Counted from the stretch's first letter, positions 1 to 8,603 are shown. The stretch: DNA of 64,000 nt from Vibrio gazogenes (GCF_002196515.1 NZ_CP018835.1:2852001-2916000); one strand, 5' to 3'. Notes: a model not told the origin generated them from the letters alone. Program-made: numbers and translations.

Positions 1-1994
1 TTGTTTTTGTTGGTGGGGCGAATAATATTAAAAGTGTCGTTCATTGTACGACGCGCCTGCGTTTTGTATTGAAAGATGAAGCGAAAATTGCAGATGAAAG
101 GCTGCTTGAACTGCCGGATATTGTCGCGGTGATGAAGTGTTTGGGCCAGTATCATATTGTGGTCGGTGGGCATGTTGTCCAAATCTATGATGAGCTTCTG
201 GTATTGTTAGGCGAACACGTAGAAGATCCGCCTGTTCATGGGGTTTTGAACCAATTTATTGACATTATAACCAGCATTTTTACCCCGTTACTTGGACTGT
301 TAGCGGGTGCCGGAATCCTCACTGGTATGTTGGCATTATTTTCATCCATAGGGTGGCTGACCGTTGGGAGTGGCAGTTATCGTTTACTGAATCTGGCATC
401 GTCATCAACCTTCATCTTTCTGCCGATTTTTCTGGGCTACACCGCAGCGAAAAAGTTTAAGGGACGCCCGTTTGTGGGGATGGCCATCGGTGCTGCTATG
501 GTTCATCCTGATATTATCAATACCGCAGGTTTATTCTTTTCACAAAATGGCCCACAAAGTGTTGCCAGCAGTCAGACGCTCGGTACGTTTTTCGGCCTGC
601 CCATTTATTATATTGATTATTCATCGAGTGTTATTCCGGTGATACTCGCCACATGGATGAATGCGAAACTAGAGCATTTTCTCGCGAGGTACATGAAATT
701 TTCTTTTGCAGATTTACTGATCCCTGCGCTGTGTCTTGCTGTGACTGTCCCGATGACGTTTATTTTTATCGGCCCGCTCTCATCTTGGGTTGCCTTCGAA
801 ATTTCATGGCTGATCATTTCGCTGTATCAGGTTGGTCCGGGAATCGCAGGGTTACTGATGGGGGCTCTCTGGCAAGTCCTTGTGGTGTTTGGGATTCACT
901 GGGGCGTTGTTCCCGTCATTATGAATAACCTGTCTGTCTATGGTTATGATGTGTTGGTGCCTTTGTTGATGCCTGCTGTTTTCGGGCAGGCCGGTGCTTG
1001 TCTCGGGCTGTTTTTGCGTGAAAAAGACCGTAAGCGAAAAGGACTCCTGGGGGCTGCCACCGTCACCGCGTTTTTTGGGATCACGGAGCCGGCGGTGTAC
1101 GGGTTTACATTACCCAATAGGCGGCCTTTTCTGTTTGGCTGTTTGGGGGGCGCTTTCGGCGGACTGTTGGTCGGTCTTTATCAAACCAAAGTCTATTCCA
1201 TGGGCTTCATGAGCCTGTTCACTTTGACACAAATTATTCCTGAACACGGCATTGATGCTACCGTTTATGCCGCCTTAGTTGCCAATCTTATTGCCGCCTT
1301 ATTGGCTGGATACCTGAGTTATTATTTTTCGGGTCAGTTGGTTCAGAAACCATCTGATGTTCAGCACCATGGTGGTATGGAGCAAGCGTCCATACCAGAA
1401 AAAAAGCCAGAAAAAAAGCCAGAAACAAAACGGCCATCCGTGCAGGTCTCCAGTTCGGTCGCTATGACGTCGGCATCACAGACGCAGCAACAGCAAATGG
1501 CCACCGATGAGTCACCCCAAAGTGTATTGCGTGACACGATCTATTCACCTTTATCCGGGGTGATTCTGCCGCTTGAAGAGTCGGCGGATTCGATTTTTTC
1601 AATGGGGATTTTAGGCGCAGGCGTTGTGATTATTCCTGACAGTGGCACGGTGTATTCACCGGTTGACGGTGAGGTCGTCTCCGATTTTAATCACAGCCAT
1701 GCGATTGGCCTCAAAACGCAGCAGGGCGTGGAAGTTTTTATTCATATTGGTATGGATATGGCCAAACTGGAAGGGATACATTTTTCCGCTGCTTTGCAAA
1801 AAGGAACGCAAGTAAAACGCGGACAACCGATTATCTTTTTTGATCATGTGGCGGTTTCCGGGATGGGATATGATCTGGAAACAGTGGTGATTATCAAAAA
1901 CTCAGCAGCGTTTGATGACGTAATATGCCATGCTCAAAAGGGCGATCCGATTGAACATGGCGCGATATTACTGACCATCCGGGACGAAAGTTGA
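1..1994 (+). CDS. PTS beta-glucoside/sucrose-type EIIBCA permease (5' partial)
   Basis: Inner-membrane phosphotransferase permease that imports and phosphorylates a sugar. The reading frame is open from base 3, so the start lies left of the window. Domains run B-C-A as in BglF. The EIIB phosphocysteine is seen in VVHCTTRLRF (Cys codon 45-47). EIIC has about ten hydrophobic segments and the family motif GITEPAVYG (from 1077). A Pro/Lys/Glu/Gln-rich linker follows (about 1370-1530), then EIIA with the phosphohistidine in VEVFIHIGMD (His codon 1743-1745). Its 3' end nearly touches the convergent sulfatase maturase gene. Bgl-type permeases commonly control a BglG/LicT antiterminator encoded next to them. 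Three matching RAT leaders lie at 3.4-4.2 kb, so I infer that such a regulator is encoded just left of the window. The sugar is unknown. Confidence 0.93.
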   Translation, partial: VFVGGANNIKSVVHCTTRLRFVLKDEAKIADERLLELPDIVAVMKCLGQYHIVVGGHVVQIYDELLVLLGEHVEDPPVHGVLNQFIDIITSIFTPLLGLLAGAGILTGMLALFSSIGWLTVGSGSYRLLNLASSSTFIFLPIFLGYTAAKKFKGRPFVGMAIGAAMVHPDIINTAGLFFSQNGPQSVASSQTLGTFFGLPIYYIDYSSSVIPVILATWMNAKLEHFLARYMKFSFADLLIPALCLAVTVPMTFIFIGPLSSWVAFEISWLIISLYQVGPGIAGLLMGALWQVLVVFGIHWGVVPVIMNNLSVYGYDVLVPLLMPAVFGQAGACLGLFLREKDRKRKGLLGAATVTAFFGITEPAVYGFTLPNRRPFLFGCLGGAFGGLLVGLYQTKVYSMGFMSLFTLTQIIPEHGIDATVYAALVANLIAALLAGYLSYYFSGQLVQKPSDVQHHGGMEQASIPEKKPEKKPETKRPSVQVSSSVAMTSASQTQQQQMATDESPQSVLRDTIYSPLSGVILPLEESADSIFSMGILGAGVVIIPDSGTVYSPVDGEVVSDFNHSHAIGLKTQQGVEVFIHIGMDMAKLEGIHFSAALQKGTQVKRGQPIIFFDHVAVSGMGYDLETVVIIKNSAAFDDVICHAQKGDPIEHGAILLTIRDES

Positions 1995-1997
1995 CGA

Positions 1998-3287
1998 CTA
2001 CAGTTGCAGTCGTTTTTTCAGTGAGGGATAGGCATTGGTTGCTTTGGCATAAAACAGCTTGAGCCCCGAACAAAGATAACTGAGCCCGGCTTCACCGTCC
2101 GGTGTGCGGATGAAGCGACTTTTCGGGCACTCTCCCCAGCATAAATTGAGGAAGAAACATTGATTACAATGTTTTGGCAGAGACTCAAATTTAGCAAAGC
2201 CAAATTTTTTCTGCGCTGCAGAGAACACCAAATCGCCTTGATGCGTGTGTTGAATATTGCCCAGCTTATATTCGGGATAGACGAAGTGGTCACACGAATA
2301 AATATCACCATTGTGTTCAATCGCAACGGCCTTACCGCAGACTTGAGCATTCACACATTTCTGTGGTCCGTGGTTGAACATGATTGAGATGACATTTTCA
2401 AATTGATCGACAAAGGTTCGGCCAAAATCACGCTGAAACCATTCATCCCAAATCGTACACAGAAAGTTACCCCAATCGATCGGATCGACACTCCAGTCGG
2501 TCACGACGGAGTCTTCATTGCCGGGTCTTGCTGCCGGAGAAGAAATTAAAGGGAGTTTATCCGGATCCCACTGTCCCGGTGCGACTGATTCAAAATCTTT
2601 GGTTTCGATACCGGGGATGAATTGAATGATGTTCGGTTTTACCTGATCCCGGAGGAAGCGATAAACGGCTAACGGTTGTTGTGCATTGTCCCGGTTCACC
2701 ACACACAGTGCATTAAACGAAATGCCGTATTGGTGAAGCAGCGCCACTTTTTCCATGACTTTTGCATGTGTCGGCATTTTGGTTTTGGTGTAACGATAAC
2801 GATCATGAAATTCTGCCGGACCGTCGATCGACAGACCGACAAGGAAATCATGTTCCTTTAAAAACTGACACCATTCATCATTCAGAAGCAGGCCATTGGT
2901 TTGTAAATCGTTATATACGATTTGATCCGGGCGCTTATATTTTTGTTGTATGCTGACCACCCGTTTGTAGAAGTCGAGCCCCGCGAGTGTCGGCTCTCCC
3001 CCTTGCCAGGTGAAATCGACACTGGGACCGGTATTGGCTTCCATGTATTGCCGGATATGAAGTTCCAGTAAGTCCGGGGCCATTCTGGGACGTTTGGACT
3101 GATTCAAGAGCTGCTCTTTATGCAGATAAAAGCAATACGTACAATCCAGATTACATAACGATCCTGTTGGTTTAACCATGTTGTGATAGCTGTAGTAATC
3201 ATCATCACCGAGCTTTGGTAAGTGCAGGGAAGGCCCCGCTTGCGGTGACGGATCAACAATATTGATGGGGATGGTGTGGTCATTCAT
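1998..3287 (-). CDS. Anaerobic sulfatase-maturating enzyme (radical SAM, SPASM domain)
   Basis: Oxygen-independent enzyme that converts the active-site Cys or Ser of a sulfatase to formylglycine. The radical-SAM cluster motif CxxxCxxC is at Cys45, Cys49 and Cys52 (CNLDCTYC). The SPASM region with auxiliary Fe-S cysteines lies in the last 130 residues, including CVNAQVCG, YSCDHF, HCNQCFFLNLCWGEC and a late YLCSG. About 36 residues precede the usual family start. The substrate is presumably the serine-type sulfatase at 5435-7291; serine-type sulfatases depend on this AtsB/anSME class. The gene is divergent from the porin-sulfatase operon and has its own RAT-terminator leader 40-120 bases upstream, so it probably responds to the same inducer. 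Confidence 0.93.
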   Translation of the reverse strand: MNDHTIPINIVDPSPQAGPSLHLPKLGDDDYYSYHNMVKPTGSLCNLDCTYCFYLHKEQLLNQSKRPRMAPDLLELHIRQYMEANTGPSVDFTWQGGEPTLAGLDFYKRVVSIQQKYKRPDQIVYNDLQTNGLLLNDEWCQFLKEHDFLVGLSIDGPAEFHDRYRYTKTKMPTHAKVMEKVALLHQYGISFNALCVVNRDNAQQPLAVYRFLRDQVKPNIIQFIPGIETKDFESVAPGQWDPDKLPLISSPAARPGNEDSVVTDWSVDPIDWGNFLCTIWDEWFQRDFGRTFVDQFENVISIMFNHGPQKCVNAQVCGKAVAIEHNGDIYSCDHFVYPEYKLGNIQHTHQGDLVFSAAQKKFGFAKFESLPKHCNQCFFLNLCWGECPKSRFIRTPDGEAGLSYLCSGLKLFYAKATNAYPSLKKRLQL

Positions 3288-3330
3288 GACATGGCTCTCT
3301 GAATTATCGTTATCAAAAATGTGGATAAAA

Positions 3331-3381
3331 AAAACCTAAACAACTCAACACCCGCAATGGATGCTGACTTATTTAGGTTTT
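3331..3381 (-). terminator. Intrinsic terminator in the leader of the sulfatase maturase gene
   Basis: The inverted repeat AAAACCTAAA / TTTAGGTTTT (3331-3340 with 3372-3381) is followed on the minus strand by a T-run (plus-strand A-run 3327-3334). It lies upstream of the coding start at 3287, so it would stop transcription before the gene. Its promoter-proximal arm overlaps the end of a RAT sequence, which is the layout of a BglG-type antitermination switch. Confidence 0.85.
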
Positions 3382-3405
3382 GCCTGATATGAACAGTAAC
3401 AATCC
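3376..3405 (-). promoter_or_regulatory. RAT antiterminator (BglG/LicT-type RNA site) before the sulfatase maturase
   Basis: Minus-strand RNA begins GGATTGTTACTG and ends CAGGCAAAACC, 30 nt long. This is almost the E. coli bgl ribonucleic antiterminator consensus (GGATTGTTACTG ... CAGGCAAAACC). The last bases are shared with the 5' arm of the terminator at 3331-3381, so the two structures are mutually exclusive. Antiterminator protein bound to the RAT would allow read-through into the maturase gene. Confidence 0.85.
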
Positions 3406-3921
3406 TAGCTTTGTTCTCATCTTTATTGGCCGTGTCTTTGAGCATTTCATGCTAGCCAAGACGATATTGACAGACATGATGATTGGAGGACAGAGCCAGA
3501 CTAAGAGCATAAACATACCCACCCGTAGATAGCAACATCTGTGACGAGGTAAACACTGTATTTGATCACAGATATCGTATTGCAGGCGTGTTTTTTGGGT
3601 TGTTTATCACATAAGGGTGGACGTGCTATTGGTGTGTTACACAGTATTGAGCATGTTTGGATATCAATCATGACCGGTCTGTATTTTGGCCTTAACCACC
3701 GATAGCTACGAGTATCATCCTCAATTTGCCGAAGTGCCGGTTCTGAGCACGCAAGAGCGAACCTTTCACGGCTATGAGCGAGCCAATGGCGATCGTCCAA
3801 TCGTGCGAATTACATCTTGGTTTTTTTTGGGCCGTGTAGGAACAATACCCTTCGATACTGACTATTGTTCAGGTTAATTTCTATACTAATTGATCGAATT
3901 CACAACTCTCATCTGATCGTA
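3406..3921. other. Intergenic stretch without a supported gene
   Basis: Divergent intergenic space between the maturase leader and the porin leader. Short open frames occur on both strands (about 3500-3880). They have no convincing ribosome binding site and no family resemblance that I recognise. A patch at about 3685-3830 is less AT-rich than its surroundings and may be a decayed coding remnant. The promoter for the maturase leader should lie in the left part, but I see no clear -35/-10 pair. Confidence 0.5.
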
Positions 3922-3950
3922 TTGACCAATAGAATAAGCAGAATTATGGT
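3922..3950 (+). promoter_or_regulatory. Candidate sigma-70 promoter for the porin-sulfatase operon
   Basis: TTGACC (3922-3927), a 17-bp spacer, then TATGGT (3945-3950). It lies about 70 bases before the first RAT, where transcription must start for the leader switches to act. The -10 match is moderate. Confidence 0.45.
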
Positions 3951-4019
3951 GTGGTTATTAATCAATGTATTATTAAATCCAAGGCAGTTGATCACCTTGG
4001 TCAGCCCATGAGGCTAAAA

Positions 4020-4049
4020 GGATTGTTATCGCGAAAGCGAGCAAAACCT
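4020..4049 (+). promoter_or_regulatory. RAT antiterminator 1 (BglG/LicT-type) of the porin-sulfatase leader
   Basis: The sequence starts GGATTGTTATCG and ends CGAGCAAAACC, with an internal CG(C)/GCG pairing around a GAAA loop. The conserved ends GGATTGTTA and GCAAAACC match the bgl RAT. Its 3' bases form the 5' arm of the terminator at 4043-4098. Confidence 0.85.
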
Positions 4050-4098
4050 GATTTCACTCATTCCGAAATAGTATTTGGTGAGTGGTCAGGTTTTTTTT
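4043..4098 (+). terminator. Leader terminator 1
   Basis: ACCTGA (4046-4051) pairs with TCAGGT (4086-4091), and CACTCA (4055-4060) with TGAGTG (4079-4084). Eight T residues follow (4091-4098). It overlaps RAT1, so it is conditional rather than constitutive. Confidence 0.85.
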
Positions 4099-4130
4099 AT
4101 ATATAAAATTCAGTTTTTCGTTATTTCTCG

Positions 4131-4159
4131 GGATTGTTACCACTGACAGGGCAAAACCC
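4131..4159 (+). promoter_or_regulatory. RAT antiterminator 2 (BglG/LicT-type) of the porin-sulfatase leader
   Basis: The sequence starts GGATTGTTACC and ends CAGGGCAAAACCC, a second close match to the RAT consensus 111 bases after RAT1. Its 3' end overlaps the stem of the terminator at 4153-4206. Two successive RAT-terminators before the first gene would give a steeper off state. Confidence 0.87.
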
Positions 4160-4206
4160 AGAGAGACCCAGCCGTATGGCATTTGGGGCTCTCTGGGTTT
4201 TTTTTA
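4153..4206 (+). terminator. Leader terminator 2
   Basis: AAAACCCAGAGAG pairs with CTCTCTGGGTTTT around a short loop and is followed by a T-run to about 4205. It lies only 44 bases before the porin start codon, so it can only be a conditional leader terminator. Confidence 0.88.
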
Positions 4207-4249
4207 TCAACATAAAAAATAATAAAATTCAACACGTGAAGGACTTACG

Positions 4250-5404
4250 ATGAAAAAGAAAACGCTTACCATACTTATCCCATTGCTGCTTTCCTCGGCC
4301 GCATATGCAAAAAGTGACACCAATCCATGGGATTCAGACGTGGTCGAAAACTATCTGAATCCGAATAAAGGGGCTGAGATTAGCAAAATCAGTGATCCTG
4401 ACAATAATTCGCGCTGGTATGCAACTGTACGTCTTAAAGGTAATGCTGAAATAGCTCGCGGTGATTCCGCTAAGAATCGCGAGAGTGCTTATTTACAGGG
4501 GAATCTACGTTTGCGTGGTAAAACCATGCTGACAAATGACGTGGGTTTTATTGGTGATTTCTGGCTCAAAGTGCAGGAAAACCACCGTAGAGTTGACGGT
4601 GTGACCGTCAGTAACTTTGAAGGTGATTTGGAAGATCGCGTTCTTTGGGAACAGTTCCGTTTTGGCTTTGAGTCGGACGAATACGGTGCACTGATGCTCG
4701 CTAAACATACGGCAACTTGGTCAGTATTTGCTACCGATATCGGTGTTCAGGGATTGTACGATACCCAGGGGGATGCGGGTGTTAAAAACTCGGACAAAAT
4801 CATTTATAAAAACCAATTTGATAATAACCTCTTTTTAAATGCGAGTTACGACACTCAATCCTACATTATGGGGGTAGACCTTGGTTATCAGACGGCTGAT
4901 TTCTATTCGTATGCCCCTGACTCATATGGTGTTTATGTTTCTGCACACAATGGTCAGCCGACGCTGGAAAATGGTGCCGGTAACTTTATTATGGGTAACG
5001 CAAACCCTAACGGAAAGGTGAACTCAGATTCCGGACGGCCTCGTAACAGTAAATCTGAATATACCTATAGTCTGGTGGGTTATAAACAATTTGGGTTTAA
5101 GCATAAAGTGGCGGCCAACATTTCATATTCTAAGATGGCCAGCAATGAGAGTGCGAGCCTGATTGAAAGCCGTGGTTATGCGACGAAAGGGCTTGGACTT
5201 TCAGGGACGGTCAGCTACCAGATGTTCCCGGACGGATTAACTGGTTTTTCTCCGGTCGTGACTGTTTCCCAGGATGAATTTGGGACCACGGCTGCGCCTG
5301 AACTCCAATACTTTATTAAACCTTACATGCGTGTTTGGGCTGCACACGTATTTAACTCAAGTGGTCAGGACGTTAGTAAAGTCGAGTTCCAATTTGATTT
5401 TTAA
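4250..5404 (+). CDS. Outer-membrane porin-like beta-barrel protein
   Basis: Likely outer-membrane channel for the sulfated substrate. The signal peptide MKKKTLTILIPLLLSSAAYA is cleaved after AYA, leaving a 364-residue mature protein. The body alternates polar and hydrophobic residues with many aromatic strand ends (for example ATVRLKGNAEIARG, GDFWLKVQENHRR). It ends KVEFQFDF, with the C-terminal Phe that the BAM complex recognises. It is the first gene after two RAT-terminators, with GTGAAGGACTTACG before the ATG, and is followed after 30 bases by the sulfatase. I do not recognise a precise porin subfamily. Specificity for a sulfated sugar is inferred from context only. Confidence 0.8.
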   Translation: MKKKTLTILIPLLLSSAAYAKSDTNPWDSDVVENYLNPNKGAEISKISDPDNNSRWYATVRLKGNAEIARGDSAKNRESAYLQGNLRLRGKTMLTNDVGFIGDFWLKVQENHRRVDGVTVSNFEGDLEDRVLWEQFRFGFESDEYGALMLAKHTATWSVFATDIGVQGLYDTQGDAGVKNSDKIIYKNQFDNNLFLNASYDTQSYIMGVDLGYQTADFYSYAPDSYGVYVSAHNGQPTLENGAGNFIMGNANPNGKVNSDSGRPRNSKSEYTYSLVGYKQFGFKHKVAANISYSKMASNESASLIESRGYATKGLGLSGTVSYQMFPDGLTGFSPVVTVSQDEFGTTAAPELQYFIKPYMRVWAAHVFNSSGQDVSKVEFQFDF

Positions 5405-5434
5405 AGGTATGTAATTCGTTTAAAAGGACAGAAT

Positions 5435-7291
5435 ATGAAAACCAATCAACTCAGAGAAATGATCTCGCATCATTTTGGTAAAGCCAAAAATTCATCAGCG
5501 GATAAGCATCCATTGTGTGCGGGAATAAATGCGGTTGCCAAAAAACAGCTTTTTAATGTTTTTTCCGTGGTAGCACTGGCTTCGACGATGACGATACCAA
5601 ATATGGTTGAGGCAGCGCAGGCACAAGCAAAAGAACAACAGCAGCCGAATGTGATCGTTATCCTGCTCGATGACGTCGGTTTCTCCGATATCGGCGCTTA
5701 TGGTTCCGAGATAAAAACGCCAAATATTGATGCTTTGGCTGAAGCGGGGATTCGTTATAATCGTTTTGATACCAATGCCATGAGTGGGCCGACTCGTGCT
5801 TCGTTACTGACGGGGCGAAACGCGCAAACGGTTCATATGGAAGATCTACCGCCCAAACACATCCCCGGTCTTATGCCGGCTCCTGGTCCGGCTAAAGATG
5901 TGCCATTGGGGAGCGGCCCGGCCAACAGTGGTGAATTGCCTCTGAATGCCCAGACAGTGGCAGATGCTTTCCGTTCTGATGGTTATGCGACTTACGTCTT
6001 GGGGAAATGGCATCTGGCTCCAGAGTATGCAGAGGGGAACAAGTGGCGTGATCGTGAATTCTGGCCCTTGAAAAAAGGCTTCGATTATTACTATGGCTTT
6101 ATCAGTGGTCACGCTGATCAATGGCATCCTAAGTTGATGGAAAATAACGATAAGATCCCAACACCCCAAATGCCGGGTTACCACTTGTCTGTGGATCTGA
6201 CTGATCATGCTATCCATCTGATGGATGAGCACAATCCCAAACCGAAGTTCCTGTATTTCGCCCTAGGGGCTGCACACGCACCTTTGCATGTACCCAAATC
6301 ATATATTAACGCGTACAAAGGTCAGTATGATATGGGCTGGGATAAACTGCGTGAGCAACGGTTTAAGCGTCAGAAAGCGCTTGGCATTATCCCGGCAAAT
6401 ACAGTACTGCCGAAACGGGAGAAAGGTGATCTGGCCTGGGCTTCTCTGACTGCTCAGCAAAAACGAGTCTATGCTCGGTTTATGGAAACGTATGCTGGCT
6501 TTCTCACCCATACGGATGAACAGATTGGTCGTCTGATTCAGCATTTGAAAGATACCGGTCAATACGACAATACGATGATTGTATTTGCGTCAGATAATGG
6601 TGCCGCTTCGGAAGGTACGCAGAAAGGGGGCTTCTATCAACCCTATATGGATAAAACGACGGTTGAACAAATGGATGCCGATCTGGATAAAGCGGGTGGT
6701 CCGGAAACTTATATGTTGTATCAGCGTCCTTGGGCATGGGCTGGTGCTACACCATTTCGTCGTTACAAATTGTGGCCATTTGCTGGTGGTGTGAGAACAC
6801 CGCTTATCATCTCATGGCCTGGGCATGTGACTGATCCGGGGTCGATTCGCCATCAGTATGTCAATCTGATTGATTTGGGACCCACAATGCTTGAGGCTGC
6901 GGGGACCCAATTTGCTGATAAAGTCGATGGTGTTAAACAAATTCCGGTGGCAGGTAAATCAATGTTATCGACTTTGACCGACAAAAGTGCGAAAACCCGC
7001 AATGTTCAGTTTTTCGAAATGCGTGGTCAGCGTGCTATTACGAAGGGGAAATGGAAGGCAATTGCGATGCACAAACTCGGTACCGAATTTGCTGATGACC
7101 AATGGGCTCTGTTTGACACTGAAGCTGATTTTTCAGAGTCGAATAACCTCGCGAACAAGTATCCGAAAAAAGTGGCAGAGCTGAAAAAACTGTGGTGGTC
7201 AGAAGCCAACAAGTACAGTGATCCTGCAGTCATCAGGCCGTTTAAGTTGTTGTACCAGTTCAACCATATGGATGATGCATTCGGTGATTAA
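5435..7291 (+). CDS. Exported serine-type sulfatase (arylsulfatase family)
   Basis: Type I sulfatase that removes sulfate esters. Metal-binding LLDDVGFSD contains Asp79-Asp80. The formylglycine motif is Ser117-Gly-Pro-Thr-Arg121, followed by LLTGR, so this is the Ser-type that needs the anSME maturase encoded at 1998-3287. Further family motifs are GKWHLAP and the C-terminal metal-binding SDNGAASEG. A hydrophobic export segment lies at about residues 39-60, ending VEAAQA, but about 38 polar residues precede it, which is unusual for a signal peptide. The start is supported by AAAGGACAGAAT upstream. It is co-transcribed with the porin and therefore probably subject to RAT antitermination. The length (618 residues) and the long insertion around 400-460 fit arylsulfatase A-like enzymes; the substrate is unknown. 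Confidence 0.92.
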   Translation: MKTNQLREMISHHFGKAKNSSADKHPLCAGINAVAKKQLFNVFSVVALASTMTIPNMVEAAQAQAKEQQQPNVIVILLDDVGFSDIGAYGSEIKTPNIDALAEAGIRYNRFDTNAMSGPTRASLLTGRNAQTVHMEDLPPKHIPGLMPAPGPAKDVPLGSGPANSGELPLNAQTVADAFRSDGYATYVLGKWHLAPEYAEGNKWRDREFWPLKKGFDYYYGFISGHADQWHPKLMENNDKIPTPQMPGYHLSVDLTDHAIHLMDEHNPKPKFLYFALGAAHAPLHVPKSYINAYKGQYDMGWDKLREQRFKRQKALGIIPANTVLPKREKGDLAWASLTAQQKRVYARFMETYAGFLTHTDEQIGRLIQHLKDTGQYDNTMIVFASDNGAASEGTQKGGFYQPYMDKTTVEQMDADLDKAGGPETYMLYQRPWAWAGATPFRRYKLWPFAGGVRTPLIISWPGHVTDPGSIRHQYVNLIDLGPTMLEAAGTQFADKVDGVKQIPVAGKSMLSTLTDKSAKTRNVQFFEMRGQRAITKGKWKAIAMHKLGTEFADDQWALFDTEADFSESNNLANKYPKKVAELKKLWWSEANKYSDPAVIRPFKLLYQFNHMDDAFGD

Positions 7292-7318
7292 TCCTCAAGC
7301 ATAAAATATATGTCAAGC

Positions 7319-7349
7319 GAGTTTACCGGGGGAGCACCTCGGTAAACTC
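7319..7349. terminator. Hairpin after the sulfatase gene
   Basis: A perfect 10-bp stem, GAGTTTACCG / CGGTAAACTC, with an 11-base loop, 28 bases after the sulfatase stop. There is no T-run, so it may be an RNA 3'-end stabiliser or a weak terminator. Confidence 0.5.
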
Positions 7350-7426
7350 AGTATTTCAGGGATATTGTCCTGATATTGATGCAATCAATACGAGCAGATT
7401 CATTGCCCAACAATTTTCACGATGTA

Positions 7427-8341
7427 TCAAGCTATATTGGTTTTAGAACGAGGATTGGTTTTAGAACGAGGCTTCAATTTAACAAACATCACCAGATTAC
7501 CGGACAGAATCAGCACTAACCCCACCATGGCGGTTTCCGTCCAGATATAACCTTCAAATAGCGTCGATATCGATAAAGCAACTAACGGGAATAAGATGGT
7601 CGCATAAGCCGCCGCCCCGGTCCCGATACGCCCCACAAGAGCAAAGTAAGTACCAAAACCAATCACGCTACCAAAGATGGCCAAATAGAATAAAGCACTG
7701 ATATAGCTCACCGTTGTTTCAAGGGTGAAATGCGTGCGGGTGACAACAATGATCAGTAACATGGTCAGCGCGCCATAGAGCATCGCATACGCATTGGTGG
7801 ACAACACATCGAGCCCTCTTTTTTGATGGCGGGCACTGATAATATTACCGATCGAAAAGCCGTAGGTGCCCAGTAAGCACAAACCGATACCGGTCAGTGT
7901 TGCTGTATCAAAATCATTGGCTAATAACGTCTCCCAGAAGAGACAAATGATGCCGACAATACCGATAAAACTGGCAAAGGCGAGCCGATAGGTAATCCGC
8001 TGGCCGAGAAAGAGCACGCCATTGATTGCGTTAAACACAATCGCCATTGAGAATAAAACCGATTCTAACCCACTGTTGATATAGTGATTGGCGGCATAAA
8101 AACATAAGAAGTTAAAGCAGAAGACGCATAATCCTTGCAGCAGACAAAAGAGATGATCGCGTCGCCTGATGGATTGCAGTTTCCCTGAAAATTTCAAGAT
8201 GCCAATCAATAAACAGGCAGCAATTGCAAAGCGATAAAAAACCGAAACCATCGCTGGTACTTCGCCTGTTTGTAGCGCAATCGCAAACCAAGTTGTCCCC
8301 CAGATGAGGACGGTCATGATATATAGTGAACCGTTGATCAT
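7427..8341 (-). CDS. EamA/DMT-family membrane transporter
   Basis: Inner-membrane drug/metabolite exporter of 304 residues with about ten hydrophobic helices arranged as two EamA repeats. The start ALIWGTTWFAIA-like segment (VLIWGTTWFAI) and the second-repeat motif GTYFALVGRIG are typical. Substrate unknown. The neighbouring AraC-type gene is divergent (262-bp gap), a frequent exporter-regulator arrangement. The C-terminal tail contains PRSKTN twice, because 18 bases are tandemly duplicated at 7437-7472. No terminator is obvious downstream. Confidence 0.88.
   Translation of the reverse strand: MINGSLYIMTVLIWGTTWFAIALQTGEVPAMVSVFYRFAIAACLLIGILKFSGKLQSIRRRDHLFCLLQGLCVFCFNFLCFYAANHYINSGLESVLFSMAIVFNAINGVLFLGQRITYRLAFASFIGIVGIICLFWETLLANDFDTATLTGIGLCLLGTYGFSIGNIISARHQKRGLDVLSTNAYAMLYGALTMLLIIVVTRTHFTLETTVSYISALFYLAIFGSVIGFGTYFALVGRIGTGAAAYATILFPLVALSISTLFEGYIWTETAMVGLVLILSGNLVMFVKLKPRSKTNPRSKTNIA
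7437..7472. repeat. 18-bp tandem duplication in the transporter 3' end
   Basis: Two adjacent copies (7437-7454 and 7455-7472) beginning TTGGTTTTAGAACGAGG, differing only in the last base. They duplicate six codons of the cytoplasmic tail and keep the frame. Confidence 0.9.
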
Positions 8342-8603
8342 ATAATTGTATTCATCTTAACTGTTGTGGTGAGACCATTTTAACGGCGTTGTCATCATGG
8401 GGATTACAGCGGCTTGCTGATGATTTACATATTCTTGCGGATTTCTGCGGATGGTCTCGCCGGGATGGGTTTACTTGCCCTCATGATCCCCCATACACTA
8501 GAGGCTGTTGACCTTTCGTGATGGTTTTTACAGCAATTTGTCGCTCATTTATCCAGCGTTAGGTTTAAGGATTTTAAGGATGATATACCGGAGAAGATGA
8601 GCC

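Noticed and set aside
3501..3877. Open frames on both strands between the maturase and the porin genes
   Set aside because: No usable ribosome binding site, no family resemblance, and overlapping frames on opposite strands; kept only as a possible remnant.
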